Origin: JANRLF01 sp033762815
GTDB lineage: Bacteria; Bacteroidota; Bacteroidia; Chitinophagales; CAIOSU01
Length of the DNA stretch: 64,000 nt
Direction: 5' to 3'
Assembly (NCBI GenBank): GCA_033762815.1
Contig: JANRLF010000003.1
Location: forward strand, 62,001 to 126,000
Shown one piece after another: positions 33,189 to 42,142 of the stretch. A model generated the notes under the pieces. The model was not told where the DNA came from, did not search any database, and worked only from the letters and a program-made list of their open reading frames with translations. The position numbers were made by a program, and so were the translations under genes. The first letter of the stretch is position 1. The number at the start of each line of letters is the position of its first letter.

Positions 33189-33219
33189 TCCCCTTGCTGC
33201 GCATAAATTAGCGCAGCCC
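33189..33219. repeat. 31-bp direct repeat, right copy (cassette boundary)
   Basis: Exact copy of 30862-30892, including the GCTGCGC/GCGCAGC hairpin, 15 bases after the zinc-ribbon stop. Confidence 0.9.
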
Positions 33220-33492
33220 CAGATGTCAAGATAAGGTTTCTGTGGTACACCCCCCAAAGCGGGCGCTGTCGTATTTTCCTATCCTCAAGTTTCAAGCTTT
33301 TGTAACATGCAAGCGTCTAACTCCTAAAGAAATGTCGAACCCTACCCCCACCCACCGCATACTAGTGGCTAAGCTTTTCGTGTTTCTAAACCTTCTAACC
33401 ACCCTCTGACCACCCACCCATTTACCCATTTTTTGATTTGGATTTTTCGCACTAAGTGCTTACCATTGATTAATGTGCTAATGTGCTGATTG

Positions 33493-33531
33493 ATTTGAAA
33501 ATTTGGTGATTTGAAAATTTGAAAATGGTTT
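33493..33531. repeat. 39-bp direct repeat, copy 1
   Basis: Identical to 33802-33840. It is AT-rich and itself built of ATTTGAAAATTTG-like units. The pair flanks the first minisatellite. Confidence 0.85.
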
Positions 33532-33673
33532 GGACTGCAATTTATTTTACCCCTCACCCCCGCAATAAGCGGGACAAGCTTAGCTTCTCCCTAAGGGAGA
33601 GGAACCGAGGAAAAAAGCAAAAAAACATACTCATTTTAGTACAAACTATTGACAATCAAACAAATAAGCAAAA

Positions 33674-33779
33674 CTGAAGTACTACTGAAATACCACTGAA
33701 GCACCACCGAAACACTACTGAAACTATACTGAAGTACTACTGAAACATCACTGAAGCACTACCGAAATACTACTGAAAT
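33674..33779. repeat. 11-bp minisatellite, about 9.6 units
   Basis: Tandem units such as CTGAAGTACTA, CTGAAATACCA, CTGAAGCACCA and CCGAAACACTA, each 11 bases. The consensus is CTGAARYACYA. No coding sense is evident. Confidence 0.88.
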
Positions 33780-33801
33780 GGCTTTTTAGATGCTTCAATG
33801 A

Positions 33802-33840
33802 ATTTGAAAATTTGGTGATTTGAAAATTTGAAAATGGTTT
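33802..33840. repeat. 39-bp direct repeat, copy 2
   Basis: Second exact copy of 33493-33531. Confidence 0.85.
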
Positions 33841-33969
33841 TTTTATCCGCAATTGTAAATTGTAAATCTGAAATCCCCGCAATTAGCGGGGCAGGCGTAA
33901 ATCCCTCTAAAAAAACAAAAAAACACACTTTTTTTACACAAATAGTTGATAAACAGCAAATTAATGAGA

Positions 33970-34068
33970 TTTGAACTACCTGCGAAGCACCCTTGAACAC
34001 CCCTTGAAGCACCTGCGAGATACCCTTGAAGTACCCGCGAACACCCCTTGAAGTACCTGCGAAACAGG
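33970..34068. repeat. 11-bp minisatellite, nine units
   Basis: Tandem 11-base units such as TGCGAAGCACC, CTTGAACACCC, CTTGAAGTACC and CGCGAACACCC. The unit length and GAAGTACC core resemble the first array, so the two may share an origin. Confidence 0.85.
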
Positions 34069-34177
34069 TTTTTAAGGATATTATACGCATGACGCAAGAA
34101 ATCCCATCGATATGTGAGGCAAAATCATCCTTTATAGGTAACAGCCAGGCGCATATTCTGCCAAATTGTCCTAAGCC

Positions 34178-34209
34178 TTTGGCTGGCAGGGATTTTGTAA
34201 ATAGCTTTG
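34178..34209 (+). promoter_or_regulatory. grpE-dnaJ promoter
   Basis: TTTG (34178-34181), 20 bases, TAGCTTTG (34202-34209): a full match to the Bacteroidota consensus. No CIRCE-type heat-shock repeat is seen. Confidence 0.78.
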
Positions 34210-34228
34210 CGCCAAAATTTACGGTGCA

Positions 34229-34801
34229 ATGGGACAAGATTATACTGACAAAAACGAACAGACTGACAGTTTGGACGACCAACTGCAAAATACCGCCGAA
34301 GCCGAGGCCAATGCTGGAGGAGAGCAAGACAATGTTGTCAGCCAACTCCAGACGCAAGTAGCCGAACTGACTGCCAAGAACGAGGAGCTGAAGGATAAAT
34401 ATTTGCGCCTGTTTGCTGACTTTGATAACTACAAGAAACGGGCGGCCAGAGAAAAGCTGGATTTGATTGCTGAAGCAGGGAAAGAGGTAATATTGAACCT
34501 ATTGCCCGTGCTGGACGATTTTGAAAGGGCCATGAAAGCTGCAGAAGCTACGGAGGATGTACAAGCCGTGAAAGAAGGGATGCAACTGATATACAACAAG
34601 CTGCAAAAAAACTTGGAACAAAAAGGCCTAAAGGCCATGGTCAGCAAGGGGGCTGACTTTGATACCAACTTTCACGAAGCCATCACTGAAATACCGGCTG
34701 CAACAGATGCTGACAAAGGCAAAGTGGTGGACGAAGTAGAACGGGGTTATTACTTAAACGATAAGATTATCCGCTATGCCAAGGTGGTAGTGGGCAAATA
34801 A
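34229..34801 (+). CDS. grpE: Nucleotide exchange factor GrpE
   Basis: A 190-residue cochaperone that releases ADP from DnaK. The acidic N-terminus (about 1-40) is followed by a long coiled coil (about 40-100, QTQVAELTAKNEELKDKYLRL, FADFDNYKKRA) and the C-terminal beta-wing (about 135-190: LKAMVSKGADFDTNFHEAI, GYYLNDKIIRYAKVVVG). FDNYKKR and the final AKVVV are hallmarks. It is the first gene of a heat-shock unit with dnaJ 4 bases downstream. dnaK is not in the window. Confidence 0.96.
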   Translation: MGQDYTDKNEQTDSLDDQLQNTAEAEANAGGEQDNVVSQLQTQVAELTAKNEELKDKYLRLFADFDNYKKRAAREKLDLIAEAGKEVILNLLPVLDDFERAMKAAEATEDVQAVKEGMQLIYNKLQKNLEQKGLKAMVSKGADFDTNFHEAITEIPAATDADKGKVVDEVERGYYLNDKIIRYAKVVVGK

Positions 34802-34805
34802 GAGT

Positions 34806-35963
34806 ATGAAACGCGACTATTACGAAATACTGGGTGTAAGCCGCACTGCCACAGAAATAGAAATAAAGAAAGCCTACCGAAAGGTGGCCCTGCAATACCA
34901 TCCTGACCGCAATCCTGACAACCCGGATGCGGAGCACAAGTTTAAGGAGGCTGCCGAAGCTTACGAAGTACTGAGCGACGGAGACAAGCGCAGCCGCTAT
35001 GACCGTTTCGGTCATAATGGGGTTAAAGGCAATGCCGGTGGTCCTTCAATGGATGATATCTTCTCTAATTTCGGCGATATTTTTGGCAATAGCGGCAGTG
35101 GTGGTTTCGACCCCTTCGATGCTTTTTTTGGGGGGGGAGGCAATAGAGGTGGCAGAAGGCAGGGCCGCAGGGGCAGCAATCTGCGTATCAAAGTAAAACT
35201 AAGCCTTCAAGAAATTGTAAGGGGCGTAAAAAAGACCATCAAGGTCAATAAACAGGTGCCTTGCGATGTGTGCCAAGGCAGCGGAGCCAAAGATAGCGGG
35301 GCCATCAACACCTGCCCTACTTGCCATGGCCAAGGGCAAGTGCGCCGGGTGACCAATACCATACTAGGGCAAATGCAAACTACCAGCACCTGCCCTACCT
35401 GCCACGGAGAGGGCAGTACCATTACCGCAAAATGTGGCAAGTGCAAAGGCGAAGGCCATGTATATGGCGAGGAGACCGTAGTGCTGGACATACCGGCCGG
35501 CGTGACCGATGGCATACAGCTATCCATGAGCGGCAAGGGCAATGCGGGAGAACGGGGCGGCGCGCCTGGCGATTTGATAGTGGCCATAGAAGAGTTACCA
35601 CATGAGGAATTGAAACGGGAAGGCATTGACATCATTTATGACCTGCACATCAACTTTGTGGATGCCGCATTGGGCGTAAATCCTGAAGTACCTACTATTG
35701 ACGGAAAAGCCAAGATAAAGATACCTGCCGGTACTCAAGGCGGTAAAATCTTTAGGCTGAAAGGCAAGGGTATCCCTAACATCAACAACTCCTACGAAAT
35801 AGGCGACCAGTTGGTAAACGTGAATATCTGGACGCCCAAAAACCTAAGCAACGAAGAGCGCAACCTTTTGGAAAAGCTGCGCAATTCACCCAATTTCCAG
35901 CCCCAGCCCGATAAGGAAGATACTGGATTTTTCCAGCGCATGAAGGATTATTTTCATGGGTAA
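34806..35963 (+). CDS. dnaJ: Chaperone DnaJ
   Basis: A 385-residue class A J-protein that delivers clients to DnaK and stimulates its ATPase. The J domain is at about 1-70 with HPD at 32-34. A Gly/Phe region follows (GGGNRGGRRQGRRG), then four zinc-finger repeats: CDVCQGSG, CPTCHGQG, CPTCHGEG and CGKCKGEG. The client-binding C-terminal domains (about 225-350) follow. All key motifs are intact. Coupled to grpE, 4 bases apart. The next ABC operon has its own promoter. Confidence 0.97.
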   Translation: MKRDYYEILGVSRTATEIEIKKAYRKVALQYHPDRNPDNPDAEHKFKEAAEAYEVLSDGDKRSRYDRFGHNGVKGNAGGPSMDDIFSNFGDIFGNSGSGGFDPFDAFFGGGGNRGGRRQGRRGSNLRIKVKLSLQEIVRGVKKTIKVNKQVPCDVCQGSGAKDSGAINTCPTCHGQGQVRRVTNTILGQMQTTSTCPTCHGEGSTITAKCGKCKGEGHVYGEETVVLDIPAGVTDGIQLSMSGKGNAGERGGAPGDLIVAIEELPHEELKREGIDIIYDLHINFVDAALGVNPEVPTIDGKAKIKIPAGTQGGKIFRLKGKGIPNINNSYEIGDQLVNVNIWTPKNLSNEERNLLEKLRNSPNFQPQPDKEDTGFFQRMKDYFHG

Positions 35964-36002
35964 TTGGCCGAATTCTTTACTTTAGACTATTCGGTAAAAA
36001 AC

Positions 36003-36010
36003 TATCTTTG
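36003..36010 (+). promoter_or_regulatory. -10 element for the ABC exporter operon
   Basis: TATCTTTG matches the consensus and ends only 8 bases before ATG 36019, so the leader would be only one or two bases long. Confidence 0.55.
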
Positions 36011-36018
36011 CTAGGGCC

Positions 36019-36924
36019 ATGGCGATATTGAGCTTACAAAATGTTACCAAATATTACGGCACCTACAAGGCGAACGATAACATCAGCTTTGAGGTGCCCG
36101 AGGGCAGTATTTTTGGTCTATTGGGCCCCAATGGTGCGGGCAAGTCAACGCTAATCCGCATCATCACCAATATCATTGCCGCCGACTCTGGGACTATCCT
36201 CATTAATGGGGAGAAGCAACGCGAAGCCCACCATGCCATTATTGGCTATATGCCTGAAGAGCGGGGGCTATATAAGAAAATGAAAGTGGGCGAGCACTTG
36301 GTGTACCTTGCGAGGCTGAAAAACCTAGGTAGCAAGGGGGCCAAAGCAAAAATTGAGTTTTGGATGGACCGCTTTGCTATTACTGATTGGTGGGATAAAA
36401 AGATAGAGGAACTATCAAAGGGCATGCAGCAAAAGATACAGTTTATTGGCACCATCGTACATGACCCAAAACTGTTGATATTGGACGAGCCCTTTTCAGG
36501 ATTGGACCCCATAAACAGCAACTTGATAAAGGATGAGATTTACAACCTGAAGGAAAAAGGGGCATCCATCATTTTTTCCACCCACCGCATGGAGCAAGTG
36601 GAGGAAATTTGTGAGGAAATTGTACTTGTAAATCATGGAAAGCTTTTACTCAACGGCAAGGTAAAGGATATCCGCCAACGGTTTAAAAAGCACCGTTTCA
36701 GTATTCACTTGGAGAACGATATTCCATTGATGATTGGCGATGGTCGTTTCCAAGTTATCCAACAAACACACCTAGAAGCAATTATTCAAGCCGATGAAAA
36801 TGCCCATGCCAATGATTTACTGAAGGTGCTAGTGGAAAAGGAAATCAATATCAATGCCTTCCATGAAGTGCTGCCTAGCATCAACGATATCTTTATTGAC
36901 CAAGTGACGAAAGCGTACTCATGA
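36019..36924 (+). CDS. ABC transporter ATP-binding protein (NatA-like)
   Basis: A 301-residue ATPase of the ABC-2 exporter type. Walker A is GPNGAGKST (about 36-44), signature LSKGMQQK, Walker B LLILDEPFSGLDP, and the switch His in STHRME. The C-terminal 90 residues form the DUF4162-like accessory domain found on NatA/YhaQ ATPases. It powers export by the membrane protein encoded next, whose start overlaps this stop by 4 bases. Substrate: Na+ or drugs in NatAB, unknown here. Confidence 0.93.
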   Translation: MAILSLQNVTKYYGTYKANDNISFEVPEGSIFGLLGPNGAGKSTLIRIITNIIAADSGTILINGEKQREAHHAIIGYMPEERGLYKKMKVGEHLVYLARLKNLGSKGAKAKIEFWMDRFAITDWWDKKIEELSKGMQQKIQFIGTIVHDPKLLILDEPFSGLDPINSNLIKDEIYNLKEKGASIIFSTHRMEQVEEICEEIVLVNHGKLLLNGKVKDIRQRFKKHRFSIHLENDIPLMIGDGRFQVIQQTHLEAIIQADENAHANDLLKVLVEKEININAFHEVLPSINDIFIDQVTKAYS

Positions 36925-38216
36925 ACAAGGTTTGGCTCATTATACAAAGGGAATACCTCACCAGGGTAAGGAAAAAGTCCTTCATTATCATGACCATTCT
37001 GGGCCCCTTGGGATTTGTGCTGTTCTTCATTTTTCTAGTGGTAGCCTTTGGTCAAAGTGAAACCAAGAAAAAAATAGCCGTTGTTAATGAAAGTGGCTAC
37101 GATATAGTAATCCGTGACACTACCAATCTTTATTTTGCTCAAGAAGATACTAGTTTGGGGTACTTGGAGCTTGTGTATAAGCAAAAGGGATATGATGGCA
37201 TTTTGCATATCCCCCCTATCCGGAACACCAGTCGGCCTAATGGTATCGAATACCGTTCGGAAGATCAATTGGGGATTGTGGCGCTAACGCATATAGAATC
37301 GCAGCTCACCAACGAAATGAGGGAAATCAAGATTCGAGAGGCCAATTTGGACAAAACCATCCTGACCGAACTGAACGAAACCAATGTGCAGGTTCGCCAA
37401 AAAACATTAGGCGAGGAAGGAGAAACGGAAGTTAATGCTATCGTATCAGCTGGGGTGGGCTATGCCATGGGCTTGATAATCTATATTACCATGTTCATTT
37501 ACGGCAGCATGGTAATGAGAGGCGTAGCGGAAGAAAAAACCAATAGGGTTGTGGAAATAATCATCTCTTCGGTAAAGCCATTCCAACTCATGTTGGGAAA
37601 AATTATTGGCATTGGTGCCGTAAGTATTACCCAGTTTGCCTTGTGGGCCATCTTGATTACTATTACACAGTTTGTGTTCGGTATTATTTTTTACCAAGAG
37701 CTTTCTGAAGTGCAACAAATGCTCTCCGACCCAACCTTGGCCCAGCAAAGCGGCAAGGAAGAATTGGCAAAGAGCTTGGCTGCATTGGCCAACATCAATT
37801 TTACCGCTATCTTCCTATACTTTATTTTCTATTTCATTGGCGGCTACTTATTATATGGAGCCCTGTTTGCGGCCGTTGGTGCTGCTGCCAATGAGCAGGA
37901 CGATATGCAGGCGCTCAACCTGATTATTTCCATTCCCATAATTATTTCCATGTTCATTATGATGAAGGTGGTACAGGATCCCAATACCCCTTTGGCGTTT
38001 TGGGCGTCGGTGTTTCCTTTCACTTCGCCCATCGTAATGATGGCGCGCATCCCTTTCAATCCACCATTTTGGCAGATTTTGTTATCAATGGTGCTGCTTA
38101 TCGGGGGCTTTATCTTCAGCACCTGGTTGGCTGGCAAGGTTTATCGTGTAGGCATCTTAATGTACGGAAAGCGCATTTCCATTAGGGAAATTGGCAGGTG
38201 GCTTTTTTATAAATAA
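36921..38216 (+). CDS. ABC-2 type exporter permease (NatB-like)
   Basis: A 431-residue inner-membrane subunit. It begins MNKVWLIIQREYLTRVRKKSFI, has a first helix (about 22-45), a large extracytoplasmic loop (about 48-180) and five further helices after 175, typical of the NatB/YhaP branch. The VAEEKTNRVVEIIISSVKPFQLMLGKI coupling helix and LIISIPIIISMF are family marks; SAGVGYAMGLIIY begins the second helix. It pairs with the preceding ATPase and has no substrate-specific feature I can read. Confidence 0.9.
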   Translation: MNKVWLIIQREYLTRVRKKSFIIMTILGPLGFVLFFIFLVVAFGQSETKKKIAVVNESGYDIVIRDTTNLYFAQEDTSLGYLELVYKQKGYDGILHIPPIRNTSRPNGIEYRSEDQLGIVALTHIESQLTNEMREIKIREANLDKTILTELNETNVQVRQKTLGEEGETEVNAIVSAGVGYAMGLIIYITMFIYGSMVMRGVAEEKTNRVVEIIISSVKPFQLMLGKIIGIGAVSITQFALWAILITITQFVFGIIFYQELSEVQQMLSDPTLAQQSGKEELAKSLAALANINFTAIFLYFIFYFIGGYLLYGALFAAVGAAANEQDDMQALNLIISIPIIISMFIMMKVVQDPNTPLAFWASVFPFTSPIVMMARIPFNPPFWQILLSMVLLIGGFIFSTWLAGKVYRVGILMYGKRISIREIGRWLFYK

Positions 38217-38234
38217 TCGCCACCCATTTTATAA

Positions 38235-38242
38235 TAACTTTG
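38235..38242 (+). promoter_or_regulatory. glnS -10 promoter element
   Basis: TAACTTTG matches TAnnTTTG, 17 bases before ATG 38260. Confidence 0.65.
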
Positions 38243-38259
38243 TAGGGTAATTAAGCATT

Positions 38260-39921
38260 ATGGAAGAGGCTATCAAACCAAAGCATTTTTTGGAGGAAAT
38301 TGTGGAGCGCGACTTGGAAGATGGCAAGTACCAGAGTATCCTCACCCGTTTTCCGCCTGAGCCCAATGGCTACCTACATATAGGCCATGCCAAATCCATT
38401 TGTCTCAACTTTGGTTTGGCTAAGCGTTATAATGGAAAGACCAACCTGCGCTTTGATGATACCAACCCCGTGACAGAGGATACGGAATATGTGGAAAGCA
38501 TCAAAAACGATATCCGTTGGTTGGGCTTTGAATGGGCCAACGAGCTATACGCCAGCGACTATTTTGAGCAATTGTATGATTTTGCTGTAAAACTGATAAA
38601 GGCCGGCAAAGCCTATGTGGACGATTCCAGTGCGGAGGAAATTGCCGCCATGAAAGGTAGCCCCACAGAACCAGGAAAAGAAAGTCCCTATAGGAATCGC
38701 CCGGTAGAAGAAAATTTGGAATTGTTCGAAAAAATGAGGAATGGGGGCTTTGCAGAAGGAGCTTGCACCTTAAGGGCGAAGATTGACATGGCTTCACCTA
38801 ACATGCACCTTCGCGACCCATTAATGTACCGCATCAAGTATGCCCACCACCACCGCACAGGTGGCAAATGGTGCATCTACCCTATGTACGATTTCGCCCA
38901 TGGGCAAAGTGATGCCATTGAGCATATCACGCATTCTATCTGCACTTTGGAGTTTGCTCCGCACCGTCCTTTATATGATTGGTTTATAGAACAACTAGAT
39001 ATTTACCCAAGCAAGCAATATGAGTTTGCCCGCCTGAACCTTAACTACACCGTTACCAGCAAGCGCAAACTATTGCAATTAGTGAACGATAAAGTAGTAG
39101 ACGGCTGGGACGACCCGCGTATGCCTACACTTTCTGCCTATAGAAGGGCGGGATATACCCCTGAGGCCATTCGCGAATTTTGCGACCGGGTAGGGGTTGC
39201 CCAAAGGGAAAACTTAATTGACGTCTCGCTATTGGAGTTTTGTGTACGCGAGCATTTGAATAAAATTGCCCTTAGGCGGATGGTGGTGTTTGATCCCATT
39301 AAGGTAGTGATTACCAACTGGGAGCCAGGAAAAGTGGAATTGGTTGAAAGTGAGAACAATCCTGAAGATATGTCTGCCGGGCATAGAAGCATTCCTTTCA
39401 GCGGCGAACTCTACATAGAAAGGGAAGACTTTATGGAAAACCCCCCTAAGAAGTTTTTTCGCTTGGCGATAGGGCAGTATGTACGGCTGAAAAGTGCCTA
39501 TGTGATAAAGGCCGAAGAAGTTGTTAAGGATAATGAGGGCAATATCACAGAAATACACTGTGTTTACTTGCCAGAAAGCCGCAGTGGCCATGATACATCG
39601 GGTCTAAAAGTACAAGGCACCTTACATTGGGTAAGTATAGCACATGCCGTTCCTGTGGAGATAAGGGAGTATGACCGTTTGTTCAAGGTAGAAAATCCTT
39701 CTGCGGAGGAAGGCGATTTTAAGGATTACCTTAATCCAAGCAGTTTGAACATTATAGAAACAGCATATGCCGAGCCTGCGCTAGCCGATGCGGATATGAA
39801 TGTGCACTTCCAGTTCATGCGTAAAGGATACTTCTTTTTGGATAAAAACAGCGGCCCCGGAAAGCCCGTGTTTAACCGCACGGTAACTTTAAAGGATAAT
39901 TGGGCAAAGGCTGCCAAATAA
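38260..39921 (+). CDS. glnS: Glutaminyl-tRNA synthetase
   Basis: A 553-residue class I aminoacyl-tRNA synthetase that charges tRNA-Gln in the cytoplasm. HIGH motif at 40-43 (PPEPNGYLHIGHAKS); the KMSKS equivalent is TVTSKRKL, consistent with the GlnRS form. The catalytic core includes TNLRFDDTNPVTEDTEYVESI. Two beta-barrel anticodon-binding domains follow (about 335-550), with HYVRLKSAYVIKAEEV-like strands. Length is typical of bacterial GlnRS. Monocistronic, with its own promoter. Confidence 0.97.
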   Translation: MEEAIKPKHFLEEIVERDLEDGKYQSILTRFPPEPNGYLHIGHAKSICLNFGLAKRYNGKTNLRFDDTNPVTEDTEYVESIKNDIRWLGFEWANELYASDYFEQLYDFAVKLIKAGKAYVDDSSAEEIAAMKGSPTEPGKESPYRNRPVEENLELFEKMRNGGFAEGACTLRAKIDMASPNMHLRDPLMYRIKYAHHHRTGGKWCIYPMYDFAHGQSDAIEHITHSICTLEFAPHRPLYDWFIEQLDIYPSKQYEFARLNLNYTVTSKRKLLQLVNDKVVDGWDDPRMPTLSAYRRAGYTPEAIREFCDRVGVAQRENLIDVSLLEFCVREHLNKIALRRMVVFDPIKVVITNWEPGKVELVESENNPEDMSAGHRSIPFSGELYIEREDFMENPPKKFFRLAIGQYVRLKSAYVIKAEEVVKDNEGNITEIHCVYLPESRSGHDTSGLKVQGTLHWVSIAHAVPVEIREYDRLFKVENPSAEEGDFKDYLNPSSLNIIETAYAEPALADADMNVHFQFMRKGYFFLDKNSGPGKPVFNRTVTLKDNWAKAAK

Positions 39922-40082
39922 GCTTTTCCTCAACAAACGGAAGGTGAGCAATATTGATTACTATACTGTCTTTAGTTCTGGTAACGGATGCTATATATAC
40001 TATTCGGCTATATTTATATAGCAGTCTAAATAGATTGCGACAATTGGCTTAATAAAGTTGTATTTTAGAATAAAAAGCTAGG

Positions 40083-41027
40083 ATGGGTATCGGCACATTA
40101 CTAAAGGAAATGTTTATTCCCACAAAGGAAAATGCTATTGAGGAGAATAAATACTATCAGATAAGGCAAGACCCCTTTTTTCTTGACAAATCCCTGCACC
40201 AACATTTCCTTAAGTACGGGTGGTGCGTAGTTCCTCAGGTAGTGGAGCAAACTGAAATCGATTCCTTCATGGCAACATTTCATGAAATTTCAAAGTTAGA
40301 TGGATTTGAGTTGGATAAACACCTGCTTAATAGTGGGAGGCTTTTTAACCCTGAAATACGAAAGAAAACCCAACAAGTTATCAACGAGAATGCCAAAACC
40401 ATTTTGCCCAGGATGTTTGAGATGGCAAAAACAGACGAGCATACCGGAGGTGCTTATCAAGTAAAGCCATGCCATGAAAATAGCGACCTTCAAATTCATC
40501 AAGATAGTGCTGTAATTGATGAAGAAAAAGACTACTGTTTGTTTGTGTGGATTCCTTTTTGTGACGTAAACGAAGAAAACGGCCCTATTTGGGTTTTGTC
40601 GGGTAGTCATCTTTGGGGAAATACCCAACGTTCTCTTGGTGTTCCTTGGAACTTTCTGAAACATATCACTACACTCAGGAAATTCATGCATCCGGTTACT
40701 GTGTCTAAAGGCGACGTGATTGTTTTTGATCCGGCATTAATTCACTGCTCTACCCCTAATTTTTCCAAGGAAATCAGGCATGCAATAACAATAACGGTTT
40801 TAAGGAAAGATTATGAATTGGTTTATTATTTTAAAAACAAAAACATAGAGGCTGACAAAATCGAAAAGTACGTAGTGGATGAAAACTTTTACTTCTCGTA
40901 TGATTTTATCTCAAAACCCGACGAAAATATTTGGAAGAAAGAAGTATTGGACTATAAACCTTTTGATATTTCAGAAAGTGAGTTAATCCGTTTGATTAAA
41001 AAATATCTCCCAAAAGATAAAGGTTGA
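40083..41027 (+). CDS. Phytanoyl-CoA dioxygenase family oxygenase
   Basis: A 314-residue Fe(II)/2-oxoglutarate oxygenase of the PhyH family. The iron ligands are H and D in QIHQDSAVID and the distal His near LIHCSTPNFS, followed by the 2OG-binding Arg in EIRHAITITV. GPIWVLSGSHLWG is the loop characteristic of the family. These enzymes hydroxylate lipids, amino acids or antibiotic precursors; the substrate is unknown. A 161-base gap precedes it without a clear promoter. The stop overlaps the next ATG by one base (TGATG), so it is coupled to the peptidase. Confidence 0.86.
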   Translation: MGIGTLLKEMFIPTKENAIEENKYYQIRQDPFFLDKSLHQHFLKYGWCVVPQVVEQTEIDSFMATFHEISKLDGFELDKHLLNSGRLFNPEIRKKTQQVINENAKTILPRMFEMAKTDEHTGGAYQVKPCHENSDLQIHQDSAVIDEEKDYCLFVWIPFCDVNEENGPIWVLSGSHLWGNTQRSLGVPWNFLKHITTLRKFMHPVTVSKGDVIVFDPALIHCSTPNFSKEIRHAITITVLRKDYELVYYFKNKNIEADKIEKYVVDENFYFSYDFISKPDENIWKKEVLDYKPFDISESELIRLIKKYLPKDKG

Positions 41028-42127
41028 TGCAAAAGTCTGTTCTTGAAAAATATGGCCATTTGTTGGCCAATTACTGTTTGTACCTAAAGGAAGGGGAAAC
41101 CGTTTATGTGAAAAGTACTTGGTTAGCGGAGCCTTTATTGCAGGCTTTTTATAAGGAAGCACTAGTATTGGGCGCTCACGTAGAATTTTCTATTGATTTT
41201 CAGGATAAGGATCAAATATTTTACGAAAACGCTTCTAATCATCAACTTGATAGGGCACCCCTTTTCCATCAACTTGGTCTGGAGTCTTTTGATGCCTATC
41301 TACATATAATGGCACCGTTCAACCTGCTCTCTACCCAGTCGGCAGATAAGGAAAAAGTGAAAAAACACTCTGCCGCTTACAAAAACCTGTTAGCTAACTA
41401 TAATAGCCGGAATGCTAGCGGGAAGATAAAGCGATGCCTTTGTTTATACCCTACTGCAGCTTCTGCGCAAAGTGCGGGAATGTCGTTAAGGGAATATGAG
41501 GAGTTTGTGTTTAAATCCTGTTTTTTACTGGATGAGCAGCCCGCAGAAAAATGGAGGGACCTGGGAAGAGGCCAGCAAAAAATTGTTGATTTTCTGAATA
41601 AAAAAACCACCATTAGATATGTAAACGACAAAAGTGACATTTCATTTTCTACTGCAGGCAGAACTTGGATTAATAGTGATGGAAAGGCCAACATGCCTTC
41701 AGGAGAAGTTTATAGCTCTCCGGTAGAAGATTCTGTTAACGGTTATGTCCATTTTGATTTCCCTTCTATCTATAGTGGTCACGAAGTAGAAGGTATAAGC
41801 TTGGAAGTAAAAAACGGGGAGGTTATAAAATGGACAGCAGAAAGAGGAGCGGAGTATTTGGATAACATTTTCTCTATTCCTGGGGCTAAATATTTTGGCG
41901 AAGTTGCCATAGCGACTAACTATGGTATTAACCGCCCCACTAAAAATATCCTGTTTGACGAAAAAATGGGGGGTACCGTGCACATGGCTATTGGCCAATC
42001 TTACCTTCAAGCTGGGGGGAAAAACCAATCAAGTGTTCATTGGGACATGATTGCTGATATGAAGCGGGGCGGGCAAATATATGCTGACGGATCTTTGATT
42101 TATGAGAATGGGCTTTTTCTTTTTTAA
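41027..42127 (+). CDS. M29-family aminopeptidase (AmpS/AmpT type)
   Basis: A 366-residue metallo-aminopeptidase. The N-terminal domain (about 1-115) includes EKYGHLLANYCLYLKEGETVYVKS. The metal-binding C-terminal domain shows the M29 ligands in order: Glu in MPSGEVYSSP, Glu in GEVAIATNYG, His and Tyr in TVHMAIGQSY, and His and Asp in SVHWDMI. It removes N-terminal residues from peptides in the cytoplasm. ATG 41027 is used (TGATG overlap with the oxygenase). nadD follows 15 bases later. Confidence 0.92.
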   Translation: MQKSVLEKYGHLLANYCLYLKEGETVYVKSTWLAEPLLQAFYKEALVLGAHVEFSIDFQDKDQIFYENASNHQLDRAPLFHQLGLESFDAYLHIMAPFNLLSTQSADKEKVKKHSAAYKNLLANYNSRNASGKIKRCLCLYPTAASAQSAGMSLREYEEFVFKSCFLLDEQPAEKWRDLGRGQQKIVDFLNKKTTIRYVNDKSDISFSTAGRTWINSDGKANMPSGEVYSSPVEDSVNGYVHFDFPSIYSGHEVEGISLEVKNGEVIKWTAERGAEYLDNIFSIPGAKYFGEVAIATNYGINRPTKNILFDEKMGGTVHMAIGQSYLQAGGKNQSSVHWDMIADMKRGGQIYADGSLIYENGLFLF

Positions 42128-42142
42128 TCTTCCTTTTCTGCT

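Larger units (their letters stand above)
33220..34177. other. Non-coding repeat-rich region between the cassette and grpE
   Basis: About 950 bases with no gene I can support; the minus-strand ORF at 33770-34357 is low-complexity translation of repeats. It holds two 11-bp minisatellites, a 39-bp direct repeat and short hairpins: CCCGC/GCGGG (33559-33573), TCTCCCT/AGGGAGA (33586-33600) and CCCCGC/GCGGGG (33875-33891). Confidence 0.75.

Noticed and set aside
33674..34068. CRISPR array
   Set aside because: The units are 11 bases and abut without spacers, and no cas operon is present.
33770..34357. 195-residue minus-strand ORF over the repeats
   Set aside because: It overlaps grpE and repeats, is low-complexity, and has no recognisable domain.
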